Part shown: positions 45,700-55,176 of the stretch, in pieces | Layout: every line of letters begins with the position of its first letter | Numbering within the stretch: the first letter of the stretch is position 1 | Source: Rhodocyclales bacterium | GTDB taxonomy: Bacteria; Pseudomonadota; Gammaproteobacteria; Burkholderiales; Rhodocyclaceae | DNA length: 64,000 nucleotides | Direction of reading: 5' to 3' | Assembly (NCBI GenBank): GCA_003105015.1 | Contig: PQAF01000047.1 | Coordinates: forward strand, 1-64,000 | Program-made: the position numbers and the translations under genes | Notes under the pieces: generated by a model | Database searches by the model: none | Told to the model about the DNA's origin: nothing | Seen by the model: only the letters and a program-made list of their open reading frames with translations

Positions 45700-46251
45700 A
45701 TGGGCCACCGACTTTCGAAAATCTACACGCGCACCGGCGACGCCGGCACCACCGGCCTGGCCGACGGCTCGCGCGTCTCCAAGGATTCGGCCCGCATCGC
45801 CGCCCTGGGCGACCTGGACGAGCTCAATTCCGTCGTCGGCCTGCTGCTGACCGAGGACTTGCCGGAGGATGTCCGCGCGCTATTGACCGGCATCCAGCAC
45901 GACCTCTTCGATCTCGGCGGCGAAATGGCGATTCCCGGCGCGGCACTGCTCGATGAAAGGGGCATCGACGCGCTGGAGGCGGCGATCGATCGCTACAACG
46001 CGGACCTTGGGCCGCTGAAGGAATTCATCCTGCCGGGCGGCACCCGCGCCGCGGCGCTGGCGCATCTGGCGCGCGGCGTCTGCCGCCGCGCCGAGCGGCA
46101 GCTGGTCGGCCTCGCCGCGACCGAGGCCGTCAGCGAAGCCGGGCGCAAGTACGTGAACCGCCTCTCCGACCTGCTTTTCGTGCTCGGCCGGACGCTGAAC
46201 CGCCTCGCCGGCCGCAGCGACGTGCTCTGGCAGAAGGATCGGAAGCGCTAG
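45700..46251 (+). CDS. PduO-type ATP:cob(I)alamin adenosyltransferase
   Basis: A 183-residue cytoplasmic enzyme that transfers the adenosyl group of ATP to cob(I)alamin to make coenzyme B12. The family ATP-binding motif is clear (KIYTRTGDAGTTGLADGSRV), followed by ALGDLDELNSVVGLL, EFILPGGTRAAALAHLARGVCRRAER, and NRLSDLLFVLGR with the conserved Arg/Asp residues. No other cobalamin gene is nearby. A bipartite motif copy lies in the short upstream gap, where a promoter and ribosome site would be expected. Confidence 0.94.
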   Translation: MGHRLSKIYTRTGDAGTTGLADGSRVSKDSARIAALGDLDELNSVVGLLLTEDLPEDVRALLTGIQHDLFDLGGEMAIPGAALLDERGIDALEAAIDRYNADLGPLKEFILPGGTRAAALAHLARGVCRRAERQLVGLAATEAVSEAGRKYVNRLSDLLFVLGRTLNRLAGRSDVLWQKDRKR

Positions 46252-46260
46252 GCGACTCGG

Positions 46261-46782
46261 CTAAGCCGCGTCGCTGCCATCGGCGCGGTAGAGCACCAGC
46301 TTGCCGCTGGCGGTGCGCAGCCGCTGCGAGAGCAGCAGCACCAGTTCCATGAGTATCTTGATGCCGAGCCTGGGATTGTCGGCGATGATGCGCGACAGGC
46401 CGTCGCGGTCGAGCACGGCGAACAGGGTTTCCTCCAGCGCGATGCAGGAGGCGAAGCGCGGCTCGCCGTCGATCATGGACATCTCGCCGAGGATCTTGCC
46501 CGGCCCGGCCAGGCCGATGCGCTGCGGCACGCCGGCCGGATCGTTCCTGACGATCTCGCACTGTCCGTCAAGCGGGATCAGCATGAAGTCGCCGCTGTCG
46601 CCCTCGCGAATGACGATGGCGCCGGCCGGCGCGCGGTAGCAGCGCATCTGCGCCGCCAGGATCCCGATCTCGCCGCGCTCGAAATCCTCGAACAGCCGGA
46701 TGCGCTCGATGATCTCCAGGATGCGATCGACGAAGGACGACGCATCGCCGAGATAAACCAGGCCGGGAAAACGCTCGCTCAC
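46261..46782 (-). CDS. Cyclic nucleotide-binding (cNMP) domain protein
   Basis: A 173-residue protein made of one CRP-like cNMP-binding domain (about 30-150: GAIVIREGDSGDFMLIPLDG, GPGKILGEMSMIDGEPRFASCIALEE) without a DNA-binding domain. GEMSMIDGEPRFAS corresponds to the phosphate-binding cassette. I chose the GTG start at 46782, which overlaps the aroG stop (GTGA) and precedes the domain without excess sequence. Pairing with a DAHP synthase gene is unexpected; it may be a stand-alone nucleotide sensor cotranscribed with aroG. Confidence 0.82.
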   Translation of the reverse strand: MSERFPGLVYLGDASSFVDRILEIIERIRLFEDFERGEIGILAAQMRCYRAPAGAIVIREGDSGDFMLIPLDGQCEIVRNDPAGVPQRIGLAGPGKILGEMSMIDGEPRFASCIALEETLFAVLDRDGLSRIIADNPRLGIKILMELVLLLSQRLRTASGKLVLYRADGSDAA

Positions 46783-47924
46783 TCTTTTCCGAGCAGGGCC
46801 ACGCGGCGGTCGCGCACCGCCTGGGCGAGCAGGTCGAGCAGCGCGACGGAATCCTCCCAGCCGAGGCAGGCGTCGGTGATGCTCTTGCCGTACTCGAGCG
46901 GCTTGCCCGGCACCAGGTCCTGGCGGCCCTCCTTGAGGTGCGACTCGACCATGACGCCGAAGACGCGGTCCTCGCCGGCGGCGAGCTGGGCGGCAACGTC
47001 GCGCGCCGCCTCCATCTGCCGCCTGAAGTCCTTGCGGCTGTTGCCGTGGGAGAAGTCGACCATGACGCGCGCGGCGAGGCCGGACGCACCGAGCTCCTTG
47101 CACGCCTTGTCCACGCTGGCCGCGTCGTAGTTCGGCTCCCTGCCGCCGCGCAGGATGACGTGGCAGTCCTCGTTGCCGTTGGTGGAGACGATGGCGGAGT
47201 GGCCGGACTTCGTCACCGAGAGGAAATGGTGCGGCTGCTGCGAGGTGCGGATGGCATCCACCGCGATCCTGATGTTGCCGTCGGTGCCGTTCTTGAAGCC
47301 GACCGGGCAGGAAAGTCCCGAGGCCAGTTCGCGGTGCACCTGCGACTCGGTGGTACGCGCGCCGATGGCGCCCCAGCTCACCAGGTCGGCGATGTACTGC
47401 GGCGTGATCATGTCGAGGAACTCGGTCGCCGCCGGCAGGCCCCGCTCATTCAGATCGACCAGCAGGTGGCGCGCGATGCGCAGGCCCTCGTTGATCTTGA
47501 AGCTGCCGTCCATGCGCGGATCGTTGATGAGCCCCTTCCAGCCCACCGTCGTGCGCGGCTTCTCGAAATAGACGCGCATCACCACCAGCAGGTCCTCGGC
47601 GAGGCGATCGGCTTCCGCCTTCAGGCGCGTGGCGTACTCGACGGCCGCGTCGAAGTCGTGCACCGAGCAGGGGCCGATCACCACCAGCAGGCGGTCGTCG
47701 GCGCCGTGCAGGATGCGGTGGATGGCCTGGCGCGCGGCAAAGGTGGTGTCGACCGCCTTCGGCGTCGGCGGAAACTCGCGCAGGAGGTGCGAGGGCGGCG
47801 CCACCTCGTGGATGTCGCGGATGCGCACGTCGTCGGTGACGGCGCGCGGGTAGGCCAGCCCGCCCTTGGGGCCGGGCATGACGGAGGCGATGTTCGGTTT
47901 GTTCGATTTGCTCGGGGCGTTCAT
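46779..47924 (-). CDS. aroG: 3-deoxy-7-phosphoheptulonate (DAHP) synthase, class I
   Basis: First enzyme of the shikimate pathway, condensing phosphoenolpyruvate and erythrose 4-phosphate. Class I AroF/G/H type of 381 residues, slightly longer than the usual 350 because of an N-terminal extension. Family motifs: VVIGPCSVHDFDAAVEYA, MRVYFEKPRTTVGWKGLINDP, GARTTESQVHRELASGLSCP, VGFKNGTDGNIRIAVDAI and MVDFSHGNSRKD. Which aromatic amino acid inhibits it cannot be judged from sequence. The downstream cNMP-binding gene overlaps it by four bases. Confidence 0.95.
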   Translation of the reverse strand: MNAPSKSNKPNIASVMPGPKGGLAYPRAVTDDVRIRDIHEVAPPSHLLREFPPTPKAVDTTFAARQAIHRILHGADDRLLVVIGPCSVHDFDAAVEYATRLKAEADRLAEDLLVVMRVYFEKPRTTVGWKGLINDPRMDGSFKINEGLRIARHLLVDLNERGLPAATEFLDMITPQYIADLVSWGAIGARTTESQVHRELASGLSCPVGFKNGTDGNIRIAVDAIRTSQQPHHFLSVTKSGHSAIVSTNGNEDCHVILRGGREPNYDAASVDKACKELGASGLAARVMVDFSHGNSRKDFRRQMEAARDVAAQLAAGEDRVFGVMVESHLKEGRQDLVPGKPLEYGKSITDACLGWEDSVALLDLLAQAVRDRRVALLGKE

Positions 47925-47976
47925 GTTCAGTCGGGGATCCGCGTCAGCTTCGTGGGCCTAAGGTCTTGCATATTAA

Positions 47977-48003
47977 CAAAAAAAGCCGGGCATGCGCCCG
48001 GCT
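47977..48003 (-). terminator. Intrinsic terminator of the PilJ-like gene
   Basis: On the minus strand AAGCCGGGC-GCAT-GCCCGGCTT followed by seven T in total. It lies 26 bases after the stop of the PilJ-like gene and separates it from aroG. Confidence 0.9.
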
Positions 48004-48028
48004 TCCCTTTTCCGGCTGAAATCGCAGC

Positions 48029-48829
48029 CTACTTCCCGCCCTGCAGCTTCTCGTACATCCCGGTGGCGTTGTTCATGACTTCGAGGATGCGCTCGCTGGT
48101 GGTGGCGACATTGAGGGCGGCGGCCTTCTTGTCGCCACCGCGATTGAACAGCGCATTCTCGAAGAAGACCCACTGCTGGCGACCGAGCGCCAACTCGTCC
48201 CTGATGGCTTGCGTATTGATGGAGGCGCTCTCCAGTTCCTTGAGGCCATCGAGGAATTCCTTGCGCGCCTTGTCCATTTCCGCCACGCCGTTGGCGGGGG
48301 CCACGCCCCAGTTGATGGCCTGGTAGAACTTGGCCATGCGCTGCGAGAGCATGCGCTGGCGTCCGGCGATGTTCACCAGGCGGCCCTGCGTCGTGCCGGA
48401 ATGTTTTTCCAGCTGCACCGTGCCCTGGTGAGCGAGGCTGAGCACCTCCTCGTTGATCTCCATCACCCGTCTGGCGGCCTCCGCGCTGGGCTTGGCGCCG
48501 ACCAGGACGTCCTTGTAGGCAAGCCAGGCGCGCTCCAGGTTGAGGTAGGTGTTCTTGATTTCCGGCGTCGGCGCGAAGTTCTTCAGTTCGACCAGCTGGC
48601 GGTCGAAAAGGGAAATGGACCCGTCGAGGATTTTCTTTGAGCGATCCGCATCGATGTCCTGGCCGACCTGCAGGTAGGCCTTGGCCATGCGCTGCGACAG
48701 CATGCGCTGGCGTCCGGCCTTGTTGATGGCCTCGTTGACGTTGGCGATCTGCGCCTGGGCGTCGTGGGTGGCAGCGTCGAAGCCGAAGGCCAGCACGGCA
48801 AAGCCCAGCGCGGCAAGCAGTTTTTTCAT
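48029..48829 (-). CDS. Secreted protein with duplicated PilJ/NarX-type sensor domain
   Basis: A 266-residue protein with signal peptide (MKKLLAALGFAVLAFGF...AQA) and two copies of the type IV pili methyl-accepting chemotaxis transducer N-terminal motif: NKAGRQRMLSQRMAKAY (37-53) and NIAGRQRMLSQRMAKFY (153-169). The rest is helical. In PilJ and NarX this domain is the periplasmic sensor part of a membrane receptor; here there is no membrane helix after it and no signalling domain, so it is a free periplasmic protein. Single gene with its own terminator. Function unknown; ligand binding (NarX binds nitrate) is only an analogy. Confidence 0.85.
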   Translation of the reverse strand: MKKLLAALGFAVLAFGFDAATHDAQAQIANVNEAINKAGRQRMLSQRMAKAYLQVGQDIDADRSKKILDGSISLFDRQLVELKNFAPTPEIKNTYLNLERAWLAYKDVLVGAKPSAEAARRVMEINEEVLSLAHQGTVQLEKHSGTTQGRLVNIAGRQRMLSQRMAKFYQAINWGVAPANGVAEMDKARKEFLDGLKELESASINTQAIRDELALGRQQWVFFENALFNRGGDKKAAALNVATTSERILEVMNNATGMYEKLQGGK

Positions 48830-48946
48830 TGTGCGCTCCCTCGGGCCGCAGCGCGCCCTGGCGGACGGGTCCGGGTCCGATCGAAGGCGCCATGCTAGCC
48901 GGGAAAGGTCCGGAGCAGATTGACGGAAGTCAATCTGCGAAACCGT

Positions 48947-50401
48947 CTAGCCGGTGCCGCCGACCGTCAGTCCGTCGATGCGCAGGGTCGGCTGGCCGAC
49001 GCCCACCGGCACGCTCTGGCCCTCCTTGCCGCAGGTGCCGACGCCCGGATCGAGCCGGAGGTCGTTGCCGATCATGGAGACGCGGGTGAGCGCGTCCGGG
49101 CCGTTGCCGATCAGGGTCGCCCCCTTCACCGGGCAGGTGATCTTCCCGTCCTCAATCAGGTAGGCCTCGGCGGCGGAGAAGACGAACTTGCCGCTGGTGA
49201 TGTCCACCTGGCCGCCACCGAAGTTGGCGGCGTAGAGGCCCTTCTTCACCGAGGCGATGATCTCCTGCGGATCGCGCCCGCCGTTGAGCATGCAGGTGTT
49301 GGTCATGCGCGGCAGCGGCAGGTGGGCGAAGGACTCGCGGCGGCCGTTGCCGGTGGGCGCCACGCCCATCAGGCGCGCGTTGAGCGAATCCTGCAGGTAG
49401 CCGACGAGGATGCCGTCCTCGATCAGTACGGTGCGCTGCGTCGGGTTGCCCTCGTCGTCGATGGAAAGCGAGCCGCGCCGGTCGGGGATCGTGCCGTCGT
49501 CGATGACCGTCACGCCGGGGGCGGCGACGCGCTCGCCGATGCGCCCGGCGAAGGCCGAGCTGCCCTTGCGGTTGAAGTCGCCCTCGAGGCCGTGGCCGAT
49601 GGCTTCGTGCAGCAGGATGCCCGGCCAGCCGCTGCCCAGCACCACCGTCATCTCGCCGGCCGGGGCCGGCCGCGCGGCGAGGTTCACGCGCGCCTGGTGC
49701 ACCGCCTGCTTCGCATAGTCGCGCAGCACGGCATCGCTGAAGTAGGCGTAGTCGTAGCGGCCGCCGCCGCCCGCCGAGCCCTGCTCGCGGCGGCCATGCT
49801 CTTCCATGATCACCGTGACGGAGACGCGCACCAGCGGCCGCACGTCGGCGGCCAGGCGCCCGTCGGCGCGCGCGATCAGCACCACTTCATAGACGCCGGC
49901 GATGTGCGCCATCACCTCGACGACGCGGGAATCCTCGGCCCGGGCGAAGCCCTCCAGCCGCTCGAGCAGCTTGACCTTCTCCGTGTCGGGCAGCGAGGCC
50001 AGCGGGTCGGCCGCGCCGTAGAGCGCCGGCACCGGCCTGCCGGCCAGCAGCGGCGCCCGGCCTTGCACCCCCTGCGCCGCGATGGCGCGCGTGGCCTGCG
50101 CCGCCGACCTCAAAGCCGGCAGCGAGATCTCGTCGGAGTAGGCAAACGCCGTCTTCTCCCCCGAGATGGCGCGCACGCCGACGCCGCTCTCGATGTTGAA
50201 GCTGCCCGACTTGACGATGCCTTCCTCGAGGCTCCAGGCCTCGGAGCGGCTGTACTGGAAATACAGGTCGGCATAGTCGAGCCGGTGGCGGTAGAGGTCG
50301 CCGAACACCGTCCCGAGCTGGTGCGCGGAAAGATCGAAGGGGGCCAGCAGGCGGGATTCCGCCGTCTCAAGTGGGGACATCATTGTCTGTGCCGTGTTCA
50401 T
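48947..50401 (-). CDS. tldD: TldD-family metalloprotease
   Basis: A 484-residue cytoplasmic zinc protease subunit that works with TldE/PmbA in peptide maturation and degradation. The zinc motif [12 protein letters not shown] (HExxxH) is present, with [16 protein letters not shown] before it and [22 protein letters not shown] after it. The pmbA partner is not in the window, as usual. It is the third gene of the cluster yhdP / nitrilase-family hydrolase / tldD, an order found in many proteobacteria. Confidence 0.95.
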   Translation of the reverse strand: MNTAQTMMSPLETAESRLLAPFDLSAHQLGTVFGDLYRHRLDYADLYFQYSRSEAWSLEEGIVKSGSFNIESGVGVRAISGEKTAFAYSDEISLPALRSAAQATRAIAAQGVQGRAPLLAGRPVPALYGAADPLASLPDTEKVKLLERLEGFARAEDSRVVEVMAHIAGVYEVVLIARADGRLAADVRPLVRVSVTVIMEEHGRREQGSAGGGGRYDYAYFSDAVLRDYAKQAVHQARVNLAARPAPAGEMTVVLGSGWPGILLHEAIGHGLEGDFNRKGSSAFAGRIGERVAAPGVTVIDDGTIPDRRGSLSIDDEGNPTQRTVLIEDGILVGYLQDSLNARLMGVAPTGNGRRESFAHLPLPRMTNTCMLNGGRDPQEIIASVKKGLYAANFGGGQVDITSGKFVFSAAEAYLIEDGKITCPVKGATLIGNGPDALTRVSMIGNDLRLDPGVGTCGKEGQSVPVGVGQPTLRIDGLTVGGTG

Positions 50402-50407
50402 GGGAAA

Positions 50408-51211
50408 TCACAATACCCGATGCTGCAGCGCCGGCAAACTCGCGCGCAGCTCGGCGATGCGGGCGGCATCCATTTCCGCCGTCACCACGCCGGGGCCTTC
50501 CGCCAGGCGGCCGAGCACCTCGCCCCAAGGGTCGACCACCATGCTGTCGCCCCAGGTGCGCCGTCCGCTCGGGTGCGTGCCGCCCTGGGCCGAGGCCAGC
50601 ACATAGCAGAGGTTCTCCACCGCCCGTGCGCGCAGCAGCAGCTCCCAGTGCGCCTGTCCGGTCGTATGCGTGAAGGCCGCCGGCACCACCAGCAGGTCCA
50701 CCGCCCCCATGGCCCGGTACAACTCGGGAAAGCGCAGGTCGTAGCAGATCGACAATCCCACGCGCCCGACCGGGGAATCGAAAACGACCACCTCGCCGCC
50801 GGCCTCGATGGTCTGACTCTCGTTGTACCGTTCGGTTCCGCGCGTGAAGCCGAACAGATGGATCTTGTCGTAGCGTGCCACGCGCCGGCCGGCGTCATCG
50901 TAGACCAGGCAGCTGTTGCGCACCTTCTCCGGGATGGACGCCTCGAGGGGAATGGAGCCGCCGACCAGCCAGACCTGGTGCCGCTGCGCCGTCTCGCGCA
51001 GGAAATCCTGCAGGGGGCCGGCGCCGTCCTTCTCGCGGGCACGCACCTTGTCCGTCTCGTTGCCGGAGATCAGCGGGAAGTATTCCGGCAGGGCCACCAG
51101 GCGGGCGCCCCCTGCCGCCGCTTCGGCGACGAGCGCGTCGGCCACGCGCAGGTTCTGCGCGATGTCCGGTCCGGAAACCATCTGCACGGCGGCAATGCGG
51201 GTCGGGGTCAT
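50408..51211 (-). CDS. Carbon-nitrogen hydrolase (Nit1/nitrilase superfamily)
   Basis: A 267-residue nitrilase-superfamily enzyme. The catalytic Glu-Lys-Cys triad is in LVALPEYFPL, RYDKIHLFGF and GLSICYDLRFPELYRAM. It belongs to the Nit1 branch, whose characterised members hydrolyse deaminated glutathione (metabolite repair). The ATG at 51211 overlaps the yhdP stop by four bases (ATGA). The same frame is open far upstream through the yhdP region, but that is not coding. Confidence 0.92.
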   Translation of the reverse strand: MTPTRIAAVQMVSGPDIAQNLRVADALVAEAAAGGARLVALPEYFPLISGNETDKVRAREKDGAGPLQDFLRETAQRHQVWLVGGSIPLEASIPEKVRNSCLVYDDAGRRVARYDKIHLFGFTRGTERYNESQTIEAGGEVVVFDSPVGRVGLSICYDLRFPELYRAMGAVDLLVVPAAFTHTTGQAHWELLLRARAVENLCYVLASAQGGTHPSGRRTWGDSMVVDPWGEVLGRLAEGPGVVTAEMDAARIAELRASLPALQHRVL

Positions 51212-54200
51212 TGGATCGTTTCCTCCTTTTTCGTGGCCGCCTGCCTCTGGACCTTCTCGACCTTCGGGTCGTTCCAGCTGCCGGTGACGGCGTACTCGAA
51301 GGCGAACATCTGCCCGAACGGATCCTTGAGGAGCTTCTGCGCCACCCAGGCGGCGGCGCCGACGGCCGGATTGGCGATCATGGCGCCGACGGCCAGCGTC
51401 TCGCCCAGCGCCGGCTCGACGCGCACGAGCAGGTTCTGCGTCTCGGCGGGAATGCTCACCTCGCCCTTCATGAAGATCTTCGCCGACGGCCCCTGGATCT
51501 GCAGGTCCTGGGTGCTCATCACGCCGCGCGCCACCTTGGCGCTGCCGGCGATGCTGTCGAAGGCGAAGCCGTCGCTGAAGATGTCGCGGAAATCCAGGGT
51601 GATGCGCCGCGGCAGCGATTGCAGGCTGAGGATGCCGAGCAGGCGGCCCACGCCCGGCTCCAGCTTGTTGAACTGGCCGCGCGCGGCCTCCGCCTTCAGC
51701 GTGCCGTCGAGCGAGGCGTGGTCGATCTGCGTCGGCGTGCCGGCCCACGACACCTTGCCTTCCAGCTTCGCCGTGCCGCGCTTGACGGCATCGGCGTAGC
51801 CGAGCCGCTCCAGCATCCCGCCGATGTCGGACACGTCGAGCTTGAAGTTGAGCTGCGTGCCGCCGCCGCGCCAGAGGCCGTCGGACACCAGCGTGCCGTC
51901 CGGATTGGCGAGGGCCAGCCTGTCCAGTTTCCAGGCGTTGTCCACGTTGGTCGCCAGCAGTTCCAGCCGGCCCAGCTTGTGGCCGCGCAGGGTGAAGCTT
52001 TCCGCCACGACGTCCAGGCCCGGCAGTTCGCGCAGCGGCTCCTCGGCGATCAGCGACTTGCCCGGGCGGGACTCCCCCAGCGTGAAATGCTTCAGGCGCG
52101 CCCGCAGGCGGCCGCGCTCGTCGGCCCGCCAGGAGAACTCGCCGGCCACGTCCCGGCTCGCCACTTGTGCCTGCCAGGTATCGCCCTGCAGCGAGGCGCG
52201 CAGGTTGACGTCGTGAAAATGCCGGTCGAAGGCGGTCAGCTCCGCCGTGCGCAGGCTGAGCTGGCTCACCGGGTGGCCGCCCCCCCCGCCATTGCCGCCA
52301 TTCGACGCGAACAGGCCGCGCCAGAAGTCCACATTGAAGGCCGGGACATTGGCCGCCAGCAGGACGCCGTTCTCGGGCGGCGGCGGCGCCTCGCCGATGC
52401 CGATGACGCCGCGCTCGATGACGGTCCGCTCCTTTTCGTGCCGGCGGTAAAGATGGGCGGCCAGTTCGCTGCCCAGGTTGATGCGGACCTGGTCGCGCGC
52501 CGCATCCGCCGCGGCAGACGCGCTGCGCTCGAACTTGAAGGGCAGCGATTCGGCCGAGGTCTTGTTGAACGGCTCGGGCAGGCTGGAGGCGATGCCCTGC
52601 AGGTTCGACTCCAGCCTCACGTCGGCGTTGCGGTTCTTCACCAGGACGGTGCCGCGCCAGGCGGCGCTGCCCGACAGGTGCTCGAGCAGGCGATGGTCCA
52701 TCGTCTTGCGCATGTTGGCGATGTTGAGGCTGCCCTGGGCGTTGATGGCCACCGCGCCGTCGCCGCGCGTGGCGGCATTGATGACGAGCGGCGAGCCGAG
52801 CAGCTGGGCGCGCGCATCCTTCATGCCGACGCTGCCGCCGGTGAACTGCAGGCGGCCGTTCACTTCGGTGAGGGGCGGCAGGTCGCTGTCCACGGTCAGC
52901 TCGTTGCGCAGGAACTGGTAGTCGCCCTCGATCAGCGTGTTGGCCAGCTGGCGCAGCGGGATGGTCAGCTTCAGGCCCAGGGTGCCGCTGCCCGCCGCGA
53001 GCATGCCCTCGGTGAAGCGGTCGATCTGTTCCGAGACCGGGCTGGTCTCGATAAAGCGCAGGAAGTCGGCCGTCGGGCCGGCGGCGCGGCCGGCGATGCG
53101 GATGATTTCCTCCGGCGCCTCCAGGTCGGGAATCTCGGCGCTCACGCCGGACACCGTGACGCCGTAGATGCTGCCCTTGTCGGCCCGGATCAGCATGCGC
53201 TTGCCCTCGAAGAGCAGGTCGCCGTCGATGTTGTCGATGCCCGGCCAGTCCGGCGCGTAGCGCAGGTCGGCGCCGGCGATTTTCGCCGAGACCTGGAAGA
53301 GGCCCTGCTTGCCGTCGGCGAACGGGAAATCCTTGAGGTCGCCCTTCAGGCGCAGGCGGGCGTCGTCGGCGCGCCCGCCGGTGATGGCGGCGCGCAGCCA
53401 GTCGCGCACGTCGCGGTTGACCGTCAGCGGCATGTAGCGCCACACCGCCGCGCCGTCGGCGCGGCTGAGGCGTGCCGTGATGTCGATCTCGCCGGGGCCG
53501 TCGAGGCTGCTGCGGTAGCGGCCGGCGGCGCTGCCGGCGGCGTCCCTGTTGTTGAAGTCGAGGTTCTGCAGCTGCACGTCGATGCGGCCGTCGGCCATCG
53601 TCCAGTTCGCCTTGGCGTTCAACTGCTCGAACTCCAGCCGGGGATCGGCGAACACCGTCGGCAGTTCGAGTGCGGCGGCGCGGCTGTCCAGGCTGGCGTG
53701 GCCGCCCTTTTCGTTGCCCTCGATGCTGCCCGTCAGCCCGACGAAGCCCGGCCAGTAGCCCTGCGCACGCAGGCCGAGCCCCTCGAAGCGGGCGCGCACG
53801 TTGAAGCTGGAAAGCGCGCCGGCCTCGCCGTTCCAGCCCAGCTTGAGATCGAAGATGCGGCCGCTCGGCGCGTAATCGGCCAGCGTCCTGCGCGTGCCGG
53901 CGTCCAGCGGCAGGAAACCGGCCAGCCGCGCCAGCACGTCGAGGTCGAGGCCGTTGGCGGCGACCTCGCCCCCGGCCGGCTGCTTGCCGATGGCCGGCGT
54001 CCAGCGCAGGCTGAAATCGGTCGGCAGGAGCGTAATGCCGTCGCGCGTCGCCAGCGCCAGCTTGCGCGACGTCACCTCGAAGCCGTTCTGCGGCAGGCGG
54101 CCCGAAATGCGGCCGGTGAGGTGGGCGAGATCGAACATCGGCAGGTTGCGCGCCAGCCGCAGCTTGACGTCGCGCAGGGCGATGTCGGCCGTCAGGGCGT

Positions 54201-55077
54201 TCAGGCGTTTTTCCGCGAAGCCCAGCCACAGGCGCATGCCGCCCGCGCCCTGCGGCAGCTCGAGGGGGTAATCCACCCAGGCGCGCCAGCCGGCGAGGTC
54301 GGCGTAGTCCAGTTCGGCATACACCTGGCCCTTCCAGGCATCGAGCCGGTCGAGGTCGGCGCCGCGGAAATCGCCGCGCACGTCGAGGCGCGCGGCCAGC
54401 TCCCGCGGCGGCACGGCGGTCAGGCCGAAGCGATGGCGGCGGCCGTCGTTCTGCAGGATGAAGTTGAGCTGGGCGAGCTCCAGCGGCGGCGCGCCGCGCT
54501 GCTCGTCCTCCCAGCGGATCGAGGCGTTGCGGATGACGATGCGCTCCTGCGACAACAGCCAGTCGGAAAGGTCGCTGCCGCTCGCCTCGGTGTTGAGCTG
54601 GATGCCGGCGACGAAGATGCGGCCGCTCTTCTCGCGGCGCACGTGCAGGGTGGGCGAATCGACTTCCAGCCGGTGCAGCCGCAGCTGCCAGCGCCACAGC
54701 GAGGCCCAGGACAGCTCGGTCTCGACCGTGTCGAAAGTCAGTCCCGGGCGGCCGGCGTCGTCGTGGATGCTGAAGCCGCGCAGGGACAGCTGCGGCCGCA
54801 GCCCCTTCCAGTGCGTGTCGATGCGGGCGATGCTCACCGGCAGACCGGCCGCCTGCGAGATGCCGCGCTCGATGTCGGCGCGGTAGTTCTCGATGTTCGG
54901 CAGCACCGAATAGCGCAGCGTCAGGATGATCAGGGCGAAGCCGAAATAGGCGAGCCAAAACCCCCACGCCAGCGTGCGACGCAGCCAGGCGGGAATCAGG
55001 CGGGGAAGCTGGAGAAGACGCGCAAAAAGGGATTTGCGCGGCGGCGGCGAATCGATCGAAGTCCTCTCGTGCATCAA
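51208..55077 (-). CDS. yhdP: YhdP-family AsmA-like envelope protein (DUF3971)
   Basis: A 1289-residue inner-membrane-anchored periplasmic protein. After a basic N-terminus there is one helix (TLAWGFWLAYFGFALIILTLRY), then a very long beta-rich region and an AsmA-like C-terminal domain ending near residue 1240. In Escherichia coli YhdP acts with TamB and YdbH in phospholipid transport to the outer membrane. Length is normal for the family (about 1270). Start at 55077, with a second Met immediately after. It is divergent from glnE and overlaps the nitrilase-family gene by four bases. A bipartite motif copy is antisense at 54734. Confidence 0.92.
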   Translation of the reverse strand: MMHERTSIDSPPPRKSLFARLLQLPRLIPAWLRRTLAWGFWLAYFGFALIILTLRYSVLPNIENYRADIERGISQAAGLPVSIARIDTHWKGLRPQLSLRGFSIHDDAGRPGLTFDTVETELSWASLWRWQLRLHRLEVDSPTLHVRREKSGRIFVAGIQLNTEASGSDLSDWLLSQERIVIRNASIRWEDEQRGAPPLELAQLNFILQNDGRRHRFGLTAVPPRELAARLDVRGDFRGADLDRLDAWKGQVYAELDYADLAGWRAWVDYPLELPQGAGGMRLWLGFAEKRLNALTADIALRDVKLRLARNLPMFDLAHLTGRISGRLPQNGFEVTSRKLALATRDGITLLPTDFSLRWTPAIGKQPAGGEVAANGLDLDVLARLAGFLPLDAGTRRTLADYAPSGRIFDLKLGWNGEAGALSSFNVRARFEGLGLRAQGYWPGFVGLTGSIEGNEKGGHASLDSRAAALELPTVFADPRLEFEQLNAKANWTMADGRIDVQLQNLDFNNRDAAGSAAGRYRSSLDGPGEIDITARLSRADGAAVWRYMPLTVNRDVRDWLRAAITGGRADDARLRLKGDLKDFPFADGKQGLFQVSAKIAGADLRYAPDWPGIDNIDGDLLFEGKRMLIRADKGSIYGVTVSGVSAEIPDLEAPEEIIRIAGRAAGPTADFLRFIETSPVSEQIDRFTEGMLAAGSGTLGLKLTIPLRQLANTLIEGDYQFLRNELTVDSDLPPLTEVNGRLQFTGGSVGMKDARAQLLGSPLVINAATRGDGAVAINAQGSLNIANMRKTMDHRLLEHLSGSAAWRGTVLVKNRNADVRLESNLQGIASSLPEPFNKTSAESLPFKFERSASAAADAARDQVRINLGSELAAHLYRRHEKERTVIERGVIGIGEAPPPPENGVLLAANVPAFNVDFWRGLFASNGGNGGGGGHPVSQLSLRTAELTAFDRHFHDVNLRASLQGDTWQAQVASRDVAGEFSWRADERGRLRARLKHFTLGESRPGKSLIAEEPLRELPGLDVVAESFTLRGHKLGRLELLATNVDNAWKLDRLALANPDGTLVSDGLWRGGGTQLNFKLDVSDIGGMLERLGYADAVKRGTAKLEGKVSWAGTPTQIDHASLDGTLKAEAARGQFNKLEPGVGRLLGILSLQSLPRRITLDFRDIFSDGFAFDSIAGSAKVARGVMSTQDLQIQGPSAKIFMKGEVSIPAETQNLLVRVEPALGETLAVGAMIANPAVGAAAWVAQKLLKDPFGQMFAFEYAVTGSWNDPKVEKVQRQAATKKEETIQ
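54734..54757 (+). repeat. Bipartite motif copy 13 (exact core)
   Basis: AAAGTCAGTCCC, spacer GGGCGG, then CCGGCG. Antisense within yhdP. Confidence 0.68.
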
Positions 55078-55176
55078 AGGGTTGAGGGCGCCCGGACGAC
55101 ATGCCAGTACAATGCGCCCGATACGCTCTATTTGTTTGATTTTACCCTTAAACGTTCAATCAGCCTTTCCGACGAC

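Noticed and set aside
47310..47322. GAAAGTCCCGAG in aroG as a motif copy
   Set aside because: It lacks the central CAGT of the core and has no distal half in register.
48964..48972. GTCAGTCC in tldD as a further copy of the bipartite motif
   Set aside because: The core is broken before GTCAGTCC and no NCGSCG follows at the required distance.
50875..55100. Very long open frame on the plus strand opposite yhdP that runs into glnE
   Set aside because: It is an antisense artefact of GC-rich codon usage; its translation is compositionally odd (Ala/Gly/Arg/Gln) with no domain, while the minus strand encodes a normal YhdP protein.
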